64,000 nt of DNA from Bacillus sp. (in: firmicutes) (GTDB taxonomy: Bacteria > Bacillota > Bacilli > Bacillales > JACDOC01): positions 62,001 to 126,000 of the forward strand of contig JACDOC010000006.1 in assembly GCA_017656295.1 (NCBI GenBank), in the 5' to 3' direction. The position numbers and the translations under genes are program-made. How positions within the stretch are numbered: the stretch's first letter is position 1; each line of letters opens with the position of its first letter. The notes under the pieces were generated by a model. It saw only the letters and a list, made by a program, of their open reading frames with translations. It was not told the DNA's origin and ran no database searches. Of this stretch, positions 1-8,810 are shown one piece after another.

Positions 1-49
1 CTTTTTAGATGAACTGAAAGAATTAATAAAAAAGGAGCAATCTAATTAA
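1..49 (+). CDS. nrdR: NrdR transcriptional repressor, C-terminal end (partial)
   Basis: Only the last 15 codons and the stop are inside the window, read from base 2. The tail (FLDELKELIKKEQSN) is lysine- and glutamate-rich. NrdR is the zinc-ribbon/ATP-cone repressor of ribonucleotide reductase genes and lies directly upstream of dnaB in Bacillus, which is the main reason for the name. The visible piece is too short to identify the protein by itself. A hairpin terminator begins at its stop codon. Confidence 0.6.
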   Translation, partial: FLDELKELIKKEQSN

Positions 50-80
50 GAGCTAGAGGCGAACTCTTAGCTCTTTTTTT
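48..80 (+). terminator. Intrinsic terminator after nrdR
   Basis: The arms AAGAGCTAGA and TCTTAGCTCTT pair with one bulged base and are followed by a run of seven T. The hairpin overlaps the nrdR stop and lies just before dnaB, so it probably limits read-through into the primosome genes. Confidence 0.75.
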
Positions 81-118
81 CGACTGTCTTATTTTTTCGT
101 AAGAAAGGTTGAAAGCAA

Positions 119-1513
119 ATGTCATTATCTCATCATTGGAATGAAGTTCAGCCTGTCGATGTGTATCGAGTAAAAGTGAACGGTATTTTAACGGAATACG
201 ACCAAAAAGTGATTACGTATTTATATCAACCGCTCATTGGACCGATTTGCTTAAGTTTATACACAACCCTTTGGAGCGATGTACAAGTCCATACAATGTG
301 GGGACGCGAATGGACTCATTACCATCTCATGAATATGATGAATGTAAGCTTAAAGGAAATCTATGAAGCCCGGTTAAAGTTAGAAGGAATTGGTTTGTTA
401 AAAACGTTTGTCAAAGAAACAGAAGAACAAAGATTTTTTATTTATGAGTTGCAGCCACCATTAGATCCTGAACGATTTTTCTCAGACGGAATGCTTAACG
501 TCTATTTGTATCAAAAAATTGGGCGAAACCATTTTATGAAGGTCAAATCACTGTTTTTAGCAGAAGATCTTCCACAACGAGAGTACGCCGATATTACCCG
601 TTCCTTTCAAGATGTGTATACGTCTGAAAAAATGAGCAAAGTTGATGAAGAAGCATTAACATCCAGTCAAGCGGAACAAGGGACTATTTTTTTTGAGCGT
701 AAAAAAGGAACCTCTCCTGCATTAGATGACCGTCACTTTGATTTTGATTTACTGTTGGCTGGACTAACCGAGGCGATGGTTCCACGCCGTTCCATCACTC
801 CACGTGTGAAAGAGGCAATTATTAAGCTATCTTATTTATATCAAATCAATGCGATTGACATGAAAAACATCGTCTTAAGTTCGGTGAATGTTGATCAAAC
901 GATTGATATTGAAGCGCTTCGAAAAGCCGCCCGTGATTGGTATCAATTGCATCACGAAAACCAGCTACCGGAACTAGTTGACCGCGTACAACCGGTTGAG
1001 CATCGAACAGAAGCTACACCGAACACGGAGGAGGAACAGCTTATTTCTTATTTAGAAACAACCTCTCCTCGACAATTGTTAATTGACATATCAGGTGGTG
1101 CCACACCAGCAAAGTCCGAATTAAAAATTATTGAGGATGTCATGTTTCAACAAAAATTACTTCCTGGCGTTGTCAACGTATTAATTCATTATGTGATGCT
1201 GAAAACGGATATGAAACTCACGAAAGGGTATGTCGAAAAAATAGCGTCCCATTGGGCGCGAAAAAATATTCGAACGGTTCGGGAAGCGATGGAATTAGCA
1301 AAAAAAGAGCATCGACAATATTTAGATTGGGCGGAAGGGAAGAAAAATCATTCAACGAAACGAAAACCAGTCCGAACGGAAAAGCTACCGGACTGGTTTG
1401 TAGAAGAAAAGAATAGGAATACCCAAACCTCGTCAGAACCGGAACTTGATGACTTTGATTACGAAGCAGAAAAGCGTAAACTAGAAGAAGAGTTGCGGCG
1501 TCCAAAAAATTAG
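119..1513 (+). CDS. dnaB: Replication initiation / helicase-loading protein DnaB
   Basis: Gram-positive DnaB (not the helicase itself) acts with DnaD and DnaI to load the replicative helicase at oriC and at restarted forks, and is membrane-associated in Bacillus. The 464-aa length is close to the roughly 470 aa of the B. subtilis protein. The order nrdR-dnaB-dnaI is the conserved one. The C-terminal half contains a DnaD-like segment with helical KGYVEKIASHWARKNI around residues 367-382, then a charged tail. The ATG follows an AGAAAGG ribosome binding site about ten bases upstream. dnaI starts 11 bases after the stop, so the two genes are probably co-transcribed. Confidence 0.93.
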   Translation: MSLSHHWNEVQPVDVYRVKVNGILTEYDQKVITYLYQPLIGPICLSLYTTLWSDVQVHTMWGREWTHYHLMNMMNVSLKEIYEARLKLEGIGLLKTFVKETEEQRFFIYELQPPLDPERFFSDGMLNVYLYQKIGRNHFMKVKSLFLAEDLPQREYADITRSFQDVYTSEKMSKVDEEALTSSQAEQGTIFFERKKGTSPALDDRHFDFDLLLAGLTEAMVPRRSITPRVKEAIIKLSYLYQINAIDMKNIVLSSVNVDQTIDIEALRKAARDWYQLHHENQLPELVDRVQPVEHRTEATPNTEEEQLISYLETTSPRQLLIDISGGATPAKSELKIIEDVMFQQKLLPGVVNVLIHYVMLKTDMKLTKGYVEKIASHWARKNIRTVREAMELAKKEHRQYLDWAEGKKNHSTKRKPVRTEKLPDWFVEEKNRNTQTSSEPELDDFDYEAEKRKLEEELRRPKN

Positions 1514-1524
1514 GGGGTGTAACC

Positions 1525-2460
1525 TTGGAGCGAATTAACGAAACCCTACAAAAATTGGCGAAAAACGAAAACTTTCAACAACGCTACCAATCCCTTAAAC
1601 AAGAAATTCTGCAACATCCAGATATCATTGATTTTGTAGAAAAATATGAAAACGATCTAACATCCAGCATTCTGGAAAAAAGTTTGGTGAAGTTGTACGA
1701 ATATATCTCACAAACGAAAGAATGTCGCCGGTGCGAAAGCTTAGAGTCGTGTGTGAACATGATGAAAGGCTATCAACCTGAACTGATCTTTAATGGGCGA
1801 ACGATTGAATTACAGTATCAACGCTGTCCACAAAAAGTAGTGTACGATGAACGAAAAAAGACAGAAAAATTAATCCGGAGCATTTATGTTCCCAAAGACA
1901 TTTTAGAGGCTTCCTTTAAAGAAATTGATTTAGAAGGCGTTTCCCGCTTAAAAGCCGTCAAGATGGCGAAAGAATTTTGCGATCAGTTCGAACCAGGTAA
2001 AAAGATGAAAGGACTGTATATTTGGGGACGCTTCGGTGTTGGGAAGTCATATTTGTTAGGAGCGATTGCCAATCGTTTAGCGGAAAAGCAAATTGCTTCG
2101 GTCATCGTTTACGTCCCTGAGTTTTTCCGTGAAATGAAACAATCGTTAAATGATATGTCGTTAAATGACAAATTAGATGCAATCAAGAAAGCACCAGTAT
2201 TAATGTTAGATGATATTGGGGCTGAATCGATGTCTAGTTGGGTAAGAGATGATATTTTAGGAACTATTCTCCAATACCGAATGCTCGATCATCTCCCAAC
2301 GTTCTTCTCTTCTAATTTTAATTTTGACGATTTAGAGCACCATTTAACTTATTCTCAAAGAGGGGAAGAGGAGCGTATAAAAGCGGCCCGTATTATGGAA
2401 CGAATTAAATATTTAGCTCAGCCGATCCAGTTAGAAGGACCGAATCGTCGCTTTATGTAA
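1525..2460 (+). CDS. dnaI: Primosomal helicase loader DnaI
   Basis: DnaI is the AAA+ ATPase that loads the replicative helicase onto DNA, together with DnaB and DnaD. The N-terminal region carries the cysteines C67, C70, C76 and C101 of a zinc-binding domain. The AAA+ core has Walker A GRFGVGKS at residues 168-175 and Walker B LMLDD at 226-230. The 311-aa length equals the family norm. Translation starts at a TTG preceded by AGGGGGTG, a strong site. The gene follows dnaB by 11 bases. Its end overlaps a hairpin that could act as a terminator. Confidence 0.96.
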   Translation: MERINETLQKLAKNENFQQRYQSLKQEILQHPDIIDFVEKYENDLTSSILEKSLVKLYEYISQTKECRRCESLESCVNMMKGYQPELIFNGRTIELQYQRCPQKVVYDERKKTEKLIRSIYVPKDILEASFKEIDLEGVSRLKAVKMAKEFCDQFEPGKKMKGLYIWGRFGVGKSYLLGAIANRLAEKQIASVIVYVPEFFREMKQSLNDMSLNDKLDAIKKAPVLMLDDIGAESMSSWVRDDILGTILQYRMLDHLPTFFSSNFNFDDLEHHLTYSQRGEEERIKAARIMERIKYLAQPIQLEGPNRRFM

Positions 2461-2483
2461 GCCGATTCGGTTCATTATTTTTT
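2438..2483 (+). terminator. Terminator overlapping the dnaI stop
   Basis: ACCGAATCG inside the last codons of dnaI pairs with CGATTCGGT just after the stop. A T-rich stretch (TTATTTTTT) follows a few bases later. The stem includes coding sequence, so the 3' end of dnaI is constrained by RNA structure. Confidence 0.6.
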
Positions 2484-2502
2484 GCTCACTTATTTCGGGG
2501 AT

Positions 2503-2580
2503 AAGTGAAAAAATTCAGAAAGAAGTGAACAAACTCTTGAGGAAAGTGGACACATAACTATTAAAAGTGGACACACCCCC
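2503..2580. repeat. Four tandem AAGTG-type repeats, likely a relic IS end
   Basis: The core AAGTGrAcA recurs at 2503, 2523, 2544 and 2565, a spacing of 20-21 bases, ending in GTGGACACACCCCC. Families such as IS21 carry several short terminal repeats with this layout and with TGTCCACTTTT-type ends. No transposase is present, so this would be a solo end left by a deletion. The family assignment is an inference. Confidence 0.45.
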
Positions 2581-2608
2581 AGAGATAACTGGAGACTTTT
2601 TAGTAAAA

Positions 2609-2758
2609 GGCTATGTTATATGTCATTATTGATTTTTAGCAAGTTATTCACACGGCGGCGACTCCAGCGGGAACAAGAAGCCGCAAGACCCTTACTTGAG
2701 CGTAGCGAGGGAAGCGGCTTGCCCGCGAAAAGCGTCCGCCTACAGCGAAATGTATAAA
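2609..2758. repeat. Dispersed intergenic repeat, copy 1
   Basis: The segment starts GGCTATGTTATATGTCATT and contains GACTCCAGCGGGAACAAG and GAGCGTAGCGAGGGAAGCGG. The same sequence occurs at 57214-57395 in the same orientation and at 25502-25691 inverted. It is GC-richer than its surroundings, has short inverted segments (GCCGC/GCGGC), and has no convincing reading frame. Intergenic repeats of this kind are common in Bacillaceae. Apart from this repeat and the AAGTG repeats, the dnaI-ytxC gap shows nothing further. Confidence 0.8.
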
Positions 2759-2924
2759 AAAACAATGAAATTTACATTCAGCACAGATTGTTCATTTTAT
2801 CTCCTTTTTTAGAAAACCTATTGAATTTTTTATAAAATACTTTTCTGTTGGCTTTTCACTTCTATTTTCTCCCTATTGTCCATATATATAAAGCAGGGAT
2901 TTTGTAGAAGGGGGGAGCCGAAGG

Positions 2925-3785
2925 TTGGTAGAGATGGTTTTTTCTCGATATCAAGATGCTTTGCAGCTTCAAACATATATGGAAAGGGAGCATATTCCCA
3001 CTACGATTCACGAAACGTTATTTCAACAAAAGCGAACATATGTCTTAAGCATTTCTTTTCATAAATATCAGCAAAAGAAAGTGGAGCTGGCTATCTATCA
3101 ATTTCTTGTTGAGCAGAAACGAAAAGAATGGATCAAAGAAATTATCACTAATTGTTTTTATTTTAAAGAGGAAGAAGAAATCCGACATATTATGGATATT
3201 GTGTTTTCTATGTGGATGGACGAACGAGAAGAATTAACGAGCTTAATCGAGCGGGTCGATGAAACAAAACTTTTAATGGATGCCATTTCGACACTGTTTC
3301 AACAACAAGAACCGGTTGTTTTTTCTTCCTTTGTGAAGTTTCGACTGAAAAAATATTACAACCGACTTATAGAATATGTGGAAGTGGCCATTGATGAATA
3401 CAAAATGGAACAAGAATATCAAATGTTTATTCAAATGTTGAGAGATTACTTAGTGGACCGAGAACCCCGGATGAGAGTGATTCATTTGTACAATGAGCAA
3501 CATTGGCTCTTTTACGATGAAAATTATCAATTGCTGTCCAAAAAAGAAATTCATGATTGCGTCGATCGGAGGCTATTAACGAATCATCCTATATATATCG
3601 ACTCGGCCACGATTGCACCCCTTTTATCAATGGCCCCCCTTCGTATATACGTATATACCGATGACCAAGAAGACGGCTTAATACGAACAATCCAAAACAT
3701 TTTCGAAGAAAGGGTCTGTATTTTAAAGAAAGACGAATTTTGGGAACAATACGCCACGAATCGCATGAATGTCTCTGGAAATTAA
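2925..3785 (+). CDS. ytxC: Putative sporulation protein YtxC
   Basis: The 286-aa protein matches YtxC of Bacillus in length and position (between dnaI and thrS). YtxC belongs to an uncharacterised family linked to sporulation; its molecular role is unknown. It is a soluble, charged, mostly helical protein with no signal peptide or membrane segment. The TTG start at 2925 is chosen because AAGGGGGGAG lies about ten bases upstream. The overlapping frame from 2876 is a shadow. A thrS T-box promoter begins 14 bases after the stop. Confidence 0.85.
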   Translation: MVEMVFSRYQDALQLQTYMEREHIPTTIHETLFQQKRTYVLSISFHKYQQKKVELAIYQFLVEQKRKEWIKEIITNCFYFKEEEEIRHIMDIVFSMWMDEREELTSLIERVDETKLLMDAISTLFQQQEPVVFSSFVKFRLKKYYNRLIEYVEVAIDEYKMEQEYQMFIQMLRDYLVDREPRMRVIHLYNEQHWLFYDENYQLLSKKEIHDCVDRRLLTNHPIYIDSATIAPLLSMAPLRIYVYTDDQEDGLIRTIQNIFEERVCILKKDEFWEQYATNRMNVSGN

Positions 3786-3798
3786 ACGTTCTGTCCCC

Positions 3799-3827
3799 TT
3801 GATTTTCTTATCTTAACCATCTATAAT
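3799..3827 (+). promoter_or_regulatory. SigA promoter of the thrS T-box leader
   Basis: TTGATT (3799-3804) and TATAAT (3822-3827) are separated by 17 bases, immediately upstream of the T-box leader. Confidence 0.8.
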
Positions 3828-3828
3828 A

Positions 3829-4120
3829 ACGTACATAAATATTCCATACGCTAGAGGTTATGATGAGGACAAGGGTATTCATTGGCGGTTTCCAGAGAGG
3901 GAAGCCTCGGCTGCAAGCTTCCTAACACGGCATGAATACTTACCACCTCTGAACTTCAACTGTGAACGCTGACATCTACTCTTCAGCTAGTAATAGTTGA
4001 CGGGTGCTGCCGTTATCAGAACTGGAGGCATGTTGCTTTATGGGGAGCAATGTGTAAAGAAGGGTGGAACCACGGGTGTAACTATAACTCGTCCCTCGTT
4101 TTTAGAGGGGCGAGTTTTTT
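3829..4120 (+). ncRNA. T-box riboswitch controlling thrS
   Basis: T-box leaders sense uncharged tRNA and switch between antiterminator and terminator. The conserved T-box element AGGGTGGAACCACGGG is at 4061-4076. An AGAGAGGGAAGCC-type stem I core and a likely specifier ACC (threonine) within TTACCACCTCTGAAC at about 3940-3954 lie upstream. The competing terminator stem is at 4086-4120. Position before thrS and specifier agree. Confidence 0.92.
4086..4120 (+). terminator. T-box terminator before thrS
   Basis: AACTCGTCCCTC pairs with GAGGGGCGAGTT and a T run follows. It forms when threonyl-tRNA is charged. Confidence 0.88.
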
Positions 4121-4154
4121 ATTTTTTAATAATCAAAAAAAGGAGTGAGAACTG

Positions 4155-6086
4155 ATGTCAGAAATGATTCAAATTACATTCCCTGATGGCGCAGTGAAGG
4201 AGTTTCCAAAAGGGACAACAACGGAAGAAATTGCAGCATCCATTAGCCCAGGGTTAAAGAAAAAAGCGATTGCCGGAAAAGTGAACGGTCGCTTACTAGA
4301 TCTCCGTACACCGATTATGGAGGACGGTTCACTCGAAATTATTACACCTGATCGTGAAGAAGCGTTAGAAATTTTACGCCATAGTACAGCTCATTTAATG
4401 GCTCAAGCCATTAAGCGTTTATACAAAAACGTGAAACTTGGTGTCGGACCCGTTATTGAAGGTGGCTTTTACTACGATGTCGATTTAGAAGAATCGCTAA
4501 CACCAGATGATTTGCCGAAAATCGAAAAAGAAATGAAGAAAATTGTGAAAGAAAATCTAGAAATCGTTCGTAAAGAAGTCACTCGCGAAGAGGCGAAAAA
4601 ACTTTACGAGGAAATTGGTGATGAGTATAAATTGGAGCTTCTTGAAGCCATTCCTGAAGGCGAAACGGTCTCCATTTATGAACAAGGTGAATTTTTCGAT
4701 TTATGCCGCGGCGTTCACGTTCCATCCACAGGCAAAATTAAAGAGTTTAAGTTGTTAAGCATTGCGGGAGCGTACTGGCGTGGAGATGCAAACAACAAAA
4801 TGCTTCAACGTATTTACGGTACCGCATTTTTCAAAAAAGATGATTTAGAAAATCACTTAAAAATGTTGGAGGAAGCAAAAGAACGCGATCACCGTAAACT
4901 AGGTAAAGAGCTTAACTTATTTATGAACTCGCAAAAAGTAGGACAAGGATTACCGCTATGGCTTCCGAAAGGAGCTACGATTCGACGTATCATTGAACGT
5001 TATATTGTCGATAAAGAAGAAAGTATTGGTTATCAACACGTATATACTCCAGTTCTAGGTAGTGTCGAATTATACAAAACAAGCGGTCACTGGGATCATT
5101 ACAAAGAAAATATGTTCCCGGTAATGGAAATGGACAATGAAGAACTTGTGTTACGTCCAATGAACTGTCCGCATCATATGATGATTTATAAAAACGGCAT
5201 TCATAGTTACCGAGAGCTACCAATTCGTATTGCTGAACTTGGTACGATGCACCGTTACGAAATGTCTGGGGCATTAACGGGTCTCCAACGTGTTCGCGGC
5301 ATGACATTAAACGATGCTCACATTTTCGCCCGTCCTGACCAAATTAAAGAGGAATTTAAACGAGTGGTTCAACTTATTATCGAAGTGTATAAAGATTTTA
5401 ACTTAAGCGAATACTCGTTCCGATTATCGTATCGTGACCCAGAAGATAAAGAAAAATATTATGATGACGATGAAATGTGGAACAAAGCGCAAGGTATGTT
5501 AAAAGAAGCGATGGACGAACTTGGATTAGAGTATTACGAAGCGGAAGGCGAAGCAGCGTTCTACGGACCGAAATTAGACGTTCAAGTTCGTACAGCTCTT
5601 GGAAAAGATGAAACGTTATCAACTGTTCAATTAGACTTCTTGCTACCGGAACGATTTGATTTGACTTACATCGGTGAAGACGGTAAGCCGCATCGTCCAG
5701 TCGTTATTCACCGCGGTGTTGTGTCTACAATGGAACGTTTCGTCGCCTTCTTAATCGAAGAATATAAAGGAGCGTTCCCAACTTGGTTAGCACCAATTCA
5801 AGTACAAGTCATTCCGGTTTCACCTGAAGTGCATTATGACTATGCCAAACAAGTACAAGAAGCGCTTCAAAAAGAAGGAATTCGTGCGAATTTAGATGCT
5901 CGTGACGAAAAAATTGGTTACAAAATTCGCGAAGCACAAATTCAAAAAATTCCGTACATGCTCGTTGTAGGTGACAACGAAATTCAAGAAAAAGCGGTAA
6001 ATGTCCGCAAATACGGTGAACAAAAATCCGAAACGGTTCCTTTCGAACAATTCTTAGCTTCGATTAAAGAAGAGGCGAAGAAATAA
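4155..6086 (+). CDS. thrS: Threonyl-tRNA synthetase
   Basis: This class II synthetase charges tRNA-Thr with threonine in the cytoplasm. The order is an N-terminal TGS domain (residues 1-62), the editing domain, the catalytic core and a C-terminal anticodon-binding domain. The zinc ligands expected for threonine recognition are present: C338 (MNCPHH), H389 (NDAHIF) and H519 (VIHRG). The 643-aa length equals B. subtilis ThrS. The ATG has GGAG nine bases upstream. Expression is governed by the T-box in the 369-base leader. Confidence 0.98.
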   Translation: MSEMIQITFPDGAVKEFPKGTTTEEIAASISPGLKKKAIAGKVNGRLLDLRTPIMEDGSLEIITPDREEALEILRHSTAHLMAQAIKRLYKNVKLGVGPVIEGGFYYDVDLEESLTPDDLPKIEKEMKKIVKENLEIVRKEVTREEAKKLYEEIGDEYKLELLEAIPEGETVSIYEQGEFFDLCRGVHVPSTGKIKEFKLLSIAGAYWRGDANNKMLQRIYGTAFFKKDDLENHLKMLEEAKERDHRKLGKELNLFMNSQKVGQGLPLWLPKGATIRRIIERYIVDKEESIGYQHVYTPVLGSVELYKTSGHWDHYKENMFPVMEMDNEELVLRPMNCPHHMMIYKNGIHSYRELPIRIAELGTMHRYEMSGALTGLQRVRGMTLNDAHIFARPDQIKEEFKRVVQLIIEVYKDFNLSEYSFRLSYRDPEDKEKYYDDDEMWNKAQGMLKEAMDELGLEYYEAEGEAAFYGPKLDVQVRTALGKDETLSTVQLDFLLPERFDLTYIGEDGKPHRPVVIHRGVVSTMERFVAFLIEEYKGAFPTWLAPIQVQVIPVSPEVHYDYAKQVQEALQKEGIRANLDARDEKIGYKIREAQIQKIPYMLVVGDNEIQEKAVNVRKYGEQKSETVPFEQFLASIKEEAKK

Positions 6087-6127
6087 GGGGAAATTAACTA
6101 AATTAGTGGTTTCGATCGAATAAATGG

Positions 6128-6170
6128 CGGTAGGAAGGCCTTTTTCTTGAAAAAAGGCACTATCCTACCG
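6128..6170. repeat. Imperfect hairpin after thrS without a T run
   Basis: CGGTAGGA pairs with TCCTACCG, and inside this GCCTTTTTC pairs with GAAAAAAGGC. No T run follows on either strand, so it is not a canonical terminator. It may stabilise the thrS mRNA 3' end or be a relic palindrome. Confidence 0.5.
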
Positions 6171-6248
6171 TACTCTTGTACTGATATGGTGATAATTTGC
6201 ACCTCTTTTCGCTTGTACAAATTGGTTATAAAAATTTTTAATAGGATA

Positions 6249-6277
6249 TTGCCAACCGTTCTATACTATGGTATTAT
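6249..6277 (+). promoter_or_regulatory. Possible distal promoter of the infC operon
   Basis: TTGCCA (6249-6254), 17 bases, TATTAT (6272-6277). It lies 57 bases upstream of a better promoter in the same direction and may be a second start for the operon. Confidence 0.45.
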
Positions 6278-6305
6278 CTATTTTGTTGTATAAAAAATAG
6301 CTCTG

Positions 6306-6334
6306 TTGACAACTCCTTTAGTTTATGATATATT
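6306..6334 (+). promoter_or_regulatory. SigA promoter of infC-rpmI-rplT
   Basis: TTGACA (6306-6311) and TATATT (6329-6334) with a 17-base spacer, just upstream of the L20 leader. Confidence 0.8.
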
Positions 6335-6359
6335 TTAGAAGGTCAAATTGAATACAGTT

Positions 6360-6495
6360 TGTGGAAAAGAAGAAGCACCCCGCTTCTCACCTGATTGACG
6401 CATAAAAGCTGTTGGCAGGTTTTTGATGTAATTCCATTGAAGTAGGAAGTATGTCATCAATGAAATGCGGGTGTGTTGTACCCGCATTTTTTTGT
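6360..6495 (+). ncRNA. Ribosomal protein L20 leader
   Basis: Firmicute infC-rpmI-rplT operons carry a leader RNA bound by L20, which favours premature termination when L20 is in excess. Here a structured leader (ACCCCGCTTCTCACC, GCTGTTGGCAGG segments) ends in a strong terminator, AATGCGGG pairing with CCCGCATT plus seven T (6463-6494), ahead of infC. Identification rests on position and architecture. Confidence 0.8.
6463..6494 (+). terminator. Attenuator terminator of the L20 leader
   Basis: AAATGCGGGT and ACCCGCATTT form a stem with a short GTGTTGT loop, followed by a T run. Confidence 0.85.
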
Positions 6496-6581
6496 TGAAT
6501 TAGCTTTTATGTGGCAAAGGAAGCGGAAAACAATACTTGACCCAAACCGTGTATTCGGAAAAAACGTGGAGGTGGCTAATT

Positions 6582-7097
6582 ATTAGCAAAGATATGATCG
6601 TCAACGAGGGTATTCGTGCCCGCGAAGTTCGACTCATCGATCAAAATGGTGAGCAATTAGGAATTAAGTCACGTAACGAAGCATTAGAGATTGCAGCTAG
6701 AGTTAACCTAGACCTTGTTCTAGTAGCTCCTAATGCCAAACCTCCTGTTGCTCGGATTATGGACTATGGTAAGTACCGTTTCGAACAACAGAAGAAAGAA
6801 AAAGAAGCTCGCAAAAAGCAAAAAGTGATTAACGTCAAAGAAGTACGCTTAAGCCCAACGATTGAAGAGCATGACTTCAATACGAAGTTACGTAACGCTC
6901 GTAAGTTCCTTCAAAAAGGAGATAAAGTGAAAGCGACGATTCGCTTTAAAGGGCGTGCGATTACACACAAAGAAATCGGTCAACGCGTACTAGACCGTTT
7001 CGCTGAAGCTTGTGAAGATATCGGAACAATAGAGTCCAAACCAAAAATGGATGGACGTAGCATGTTCTTAGTTTTAGCACCAAAAAATGAAAAGTAA
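6582..7097 (+). CDS. infC: Translation initiation factor IF-3
   Basis: IF-3 binds the 30S subunit, checks the start codon and prevents premature 50S joining. The sequence from [19 protein letters not shown] to LVLAPKNEK follows Bacillus IF-3 end to end (171 aa). I choose the rare ATT start at 6582: GGAGGTGG sits six bases before it, and homologues begin at this residue with AUU. The longer frame from 6537 adds 15 unrelated residues. Non-AUG starts on infC are known to support IF-3 autoregulation. rpmI follows after 21 bases. Confidence 0.97.
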   Translation: MSKDMIVNEGIRAREVRLIDQNGEQLGIKSRNEALEIAARVNLDLVLVAPNAKPPVARIMDYGKYRFEQQKKEKEARKKQKVINVKEVRLSPTIEEHDFNTKLRNARKFLQKGDKVKATIRFKGRAITHKEIGQRVLDRFAEACEDIGTIESKPKMDGRSMFLVLAPKNEK

Positions 7098-7118
7098 TGT
7101 TTTGAGGAGGAATACCAC

Positions 7119-7319
7119 ATGCCAAAAATGAAAACTCACCGTGGCTCTGCCAAGCGTTTCAAAAAGACAGGTACTGGAAAATTAAAGCGTTCTCACGCTT
7201 ACACTAGCCACCTTTTTGCAAACAAAACTCAAAAACAAAAACGTAAGCTTCGTAAAGGAACTCTTGTTTCTAAAGGTGACTTCAAACGTATCCGTCATAT
7301 GTTAGACAACATTAAGTAA
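7119..7319 (+). CDS. rpmI: 50S ribosomal protein L35
   Basis: A 66-aa, very basic protein beginning [18 protein letters not shown], the L35 signature. It binds 23S rRNA in the large subunit. GAGGAGG lies about ten bases before the ATG. It is the middle gene of infC-rpmI-rplT, with 33 bases to rplT. Confidence 0.98.
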   Translation: MPKMKTHRGSAKRFKKTGTGKLKRSHAYTSHLFANKTQKQKRKLRKGTLVSKGDFKRIRHMLDNIK

Positions 7320-7352
7320 TTCGAGATTCATATATTTTAGGAGGGAATTATT

Positions 7353-7712
7353 ATGCCACGTGTAAAAGGCGGTACAGTTACTCGCAGACGTCGTAAAAAA
7401 GTTTTAAAATTAGCGAAAGGTTATTTCGGTTCTAAACATACATTATATAAAGTTGCTAACCAGCAAGTAATGAAATCTTTAATGTACGCTTACCGTGACC
7501 GTCGTCAGAAAAAACGCGACTTCCGTAAGCTTTGGATTGCACGTATCAATGCAGCTGCTCGTATGAACGGACTTTCTTACAGCCGTTTTATGCACGGTCT
7601 TAAACTAGCTGGTATCGAAGTTAACCGCAAAATGCTTGCTGATTTAGCTGTAAACGACGAAAAAGCATTTGCTGAATTAGCAAACGTTGCCAAAGCACAA
7701 CTTCAAAAATAA
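7353..7712 (+). CDS. rplT: 50S ribosomal protein L20
   Basis: The 119-aa basic protein begins [19 protein letters not shown], as in L20. It is needed early in 50S assembly and is the autoregulator that binds the operon leader. GGAGGG precedes the ATG. A terminator follows at 7725. Confidence 0.98.
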   Translation: MPRVKGGTVTRRRRKKVLKLAKGYFGSKHTLYKVANQQVMKSLMYAYRDRRQKKRDFRKLWIARINAAARMNGLSYSRFMHGLKLAGIEVNRKMLADLAVNDEKAFAELANVAKAQLQK

Positions 7713-7724
7713 TTGATGCGACTC

Positions 7725-7755
7725 GGGGCTAACACATCGTTAGTCCCTTTTTTAT
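7725..7755 (+). terminator. Terminator after rplT
   Basis: GGGGCTAAC pairs with GTTAGTCCC around the loop ACATC, followed by six T. Confidence 0.78.
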
Positions 7756-7850
7756 ATCTTATGAATCGGAGGGAAATTGACCGAATTTTTAATTGACTTA
7801 CTCGTTTAAAATTAACGCTATAGCAGTGGAATTCCTTAGGAGGACCTATC

Positions 7851-8117
7851 ATGAACGATTGGATTCTAATGTATCTAATTTTTATAAATAGTATAGGGTT
7901 TTTACTAATGGGCTGGGATAAGTGGAAAGCGCGCCTGCAGAAGTGGCGAGTGCAAGAAAAAAAGTTATGGTTAGTCGCTTTTTTAGGTGGAGCGATTGGT
8001 GCTTCAGTTGGTATGTATTTATTTCGACATAAAACGAAACATGCAACGTTTCGATACGGACTTCCAATCCTTTCCGTTGTAGAAGGAATCCTGTTTACGC
8101 TTTTTGTTTTGTCATAA
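7851..8117 (+). CDS. ysdA: Small membrane protein YsdA (DUF1294)
   Basis: An 88-aa protein with two or three hydrophobic segments and the DUF1294 pattern (GWDKWKAR, then WLVAFLGGAIGA and a conserved HKTKHATFR segment). Function is unknown. It follows rplT as in B. subtilis. TAGGAGG lies seven bases before the ATG. It may have its own expression, because a terminator separates it from rplT. Confidence 0.85.
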   Translation: MNDWILMYLIFINSIGFLLMGWDKWKARLQKWRVQEKKLWLVAFLGGAIGASVGMYLFRHKTKHATFRYGLPILSVVEGILFTLFVLS

Positions 8118-8213
8118 CAGCTCGGACGATTGTATATGTTGTAATAACGTGCCCAGCACGAAGAACATCCGAGAAAGGGCGTGATCGCCATCGACGGCCA
8201 ATGGAGTGATCAA

Positions 8214-8777
8214 TTGCTATTCTTTCTTTCCATCGTGCAGTCTTCCGGTTGGCTCGCACCAATTGTATTTATTTTATTCCATCTATTGCGGCAATTTCTT
8301 TTTATTCCGGTGGCTCTTGTTTGTATGGCTGGAGGAATTCTTTTTGGTAGCTTATTTGGAACGCTCTTTTCACTGATAGGATTAACGTTTGTGTCAATCA
8401 TTTTTTATTTGGTTGTACGACATATGCCAACAACCGTCAATCGCCTGTTTCGCATGAAAGAAAAATGGTTCGGTCGTCACGCACAATTAACGGTCGGGCA
8501 AGTAGCGGTGTTGCGTCTAATTCCTTTTATTCATTATCACTTACTAAACGGCTGTTTATATGAACGAAAAAAAGATTTCCATTCCTTCGTGATGTCCTCG
8601 TTTCTCGCCAATATTCCGCTCGCTGTGTTTTATACCGTTTTTGGTCAATATATCCGCCAATTTTCCCTAACTATGATGGCATTACTATTCATTTCCTTCT
8701 TCGTTTTATTTATCGCTTTAAGAGAAAAAGTACGTGTGTGGACATTAAAAGAATTTCTTGAATCATCGTCTTCCTAA
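8214..8777 (+). CDS. TVP38/TMEM64 (VTT domain) membrane protein
   Basis: A polytopic membrane protein with the VTT/DedA-like core (LLRQFLFIPVALVCMAGG, FGSLFGTLFS) and at least four hydrophobic segments. VTT proteins are proposed lipid scramblases or transporters; the substrate here is unknown. Starts are ambiguous. The open frame begins at a GTG at 8181 with a poorly spaced site. I prefer the TTG at 8214, which has GGAG seven bases upstream and gives a normal family N-terminus (187 aa). B. subtilis has a related gene (ytxB) nearby in another slot. Confidence 0.75.
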   Translation: MLFFLSIVQSSGWLAPIVFILFHLLRQFLFIPVALVCMAGGILFGSLFGTLFSLIGLTFVSIIFYLVVRHMPTTVNRLFRMKEKWFGRHAQLTVGQVAVLRLIPFIHYHLLNGCLYERKKDFHSFVMSSFLANIPLAVFYTVFGQYIRQFSLTMMALLFISFFVLFIALREKVRVWTLKEFLESSSS

Positions 8778-8810
8778 TGGTGTAAAGGAATAGTTAAAGA
8801 AAAAATGAGA

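Noticed and set aside
2487-2508. Hairpin CACTTAT/ATAAGTG after dnaI
   Set aside because: It is followed by A rather than T on the plus strand, and its right arm is part of the AAGTG repeat array; not a terminator.
2876-3064. Frame of 62 codons at the start of ytxC
   Set aside because: It overlaps ytxC in another frame with no good start site; ytxC has the ribosome binding site and the family match.
4990-5307. Antisense frame of 105 codons within thrS
   Set aside because: Shadow of the thrS reading frame, as are other antisense frames inside pheT, mutS2, lcfA, tig and lonB.
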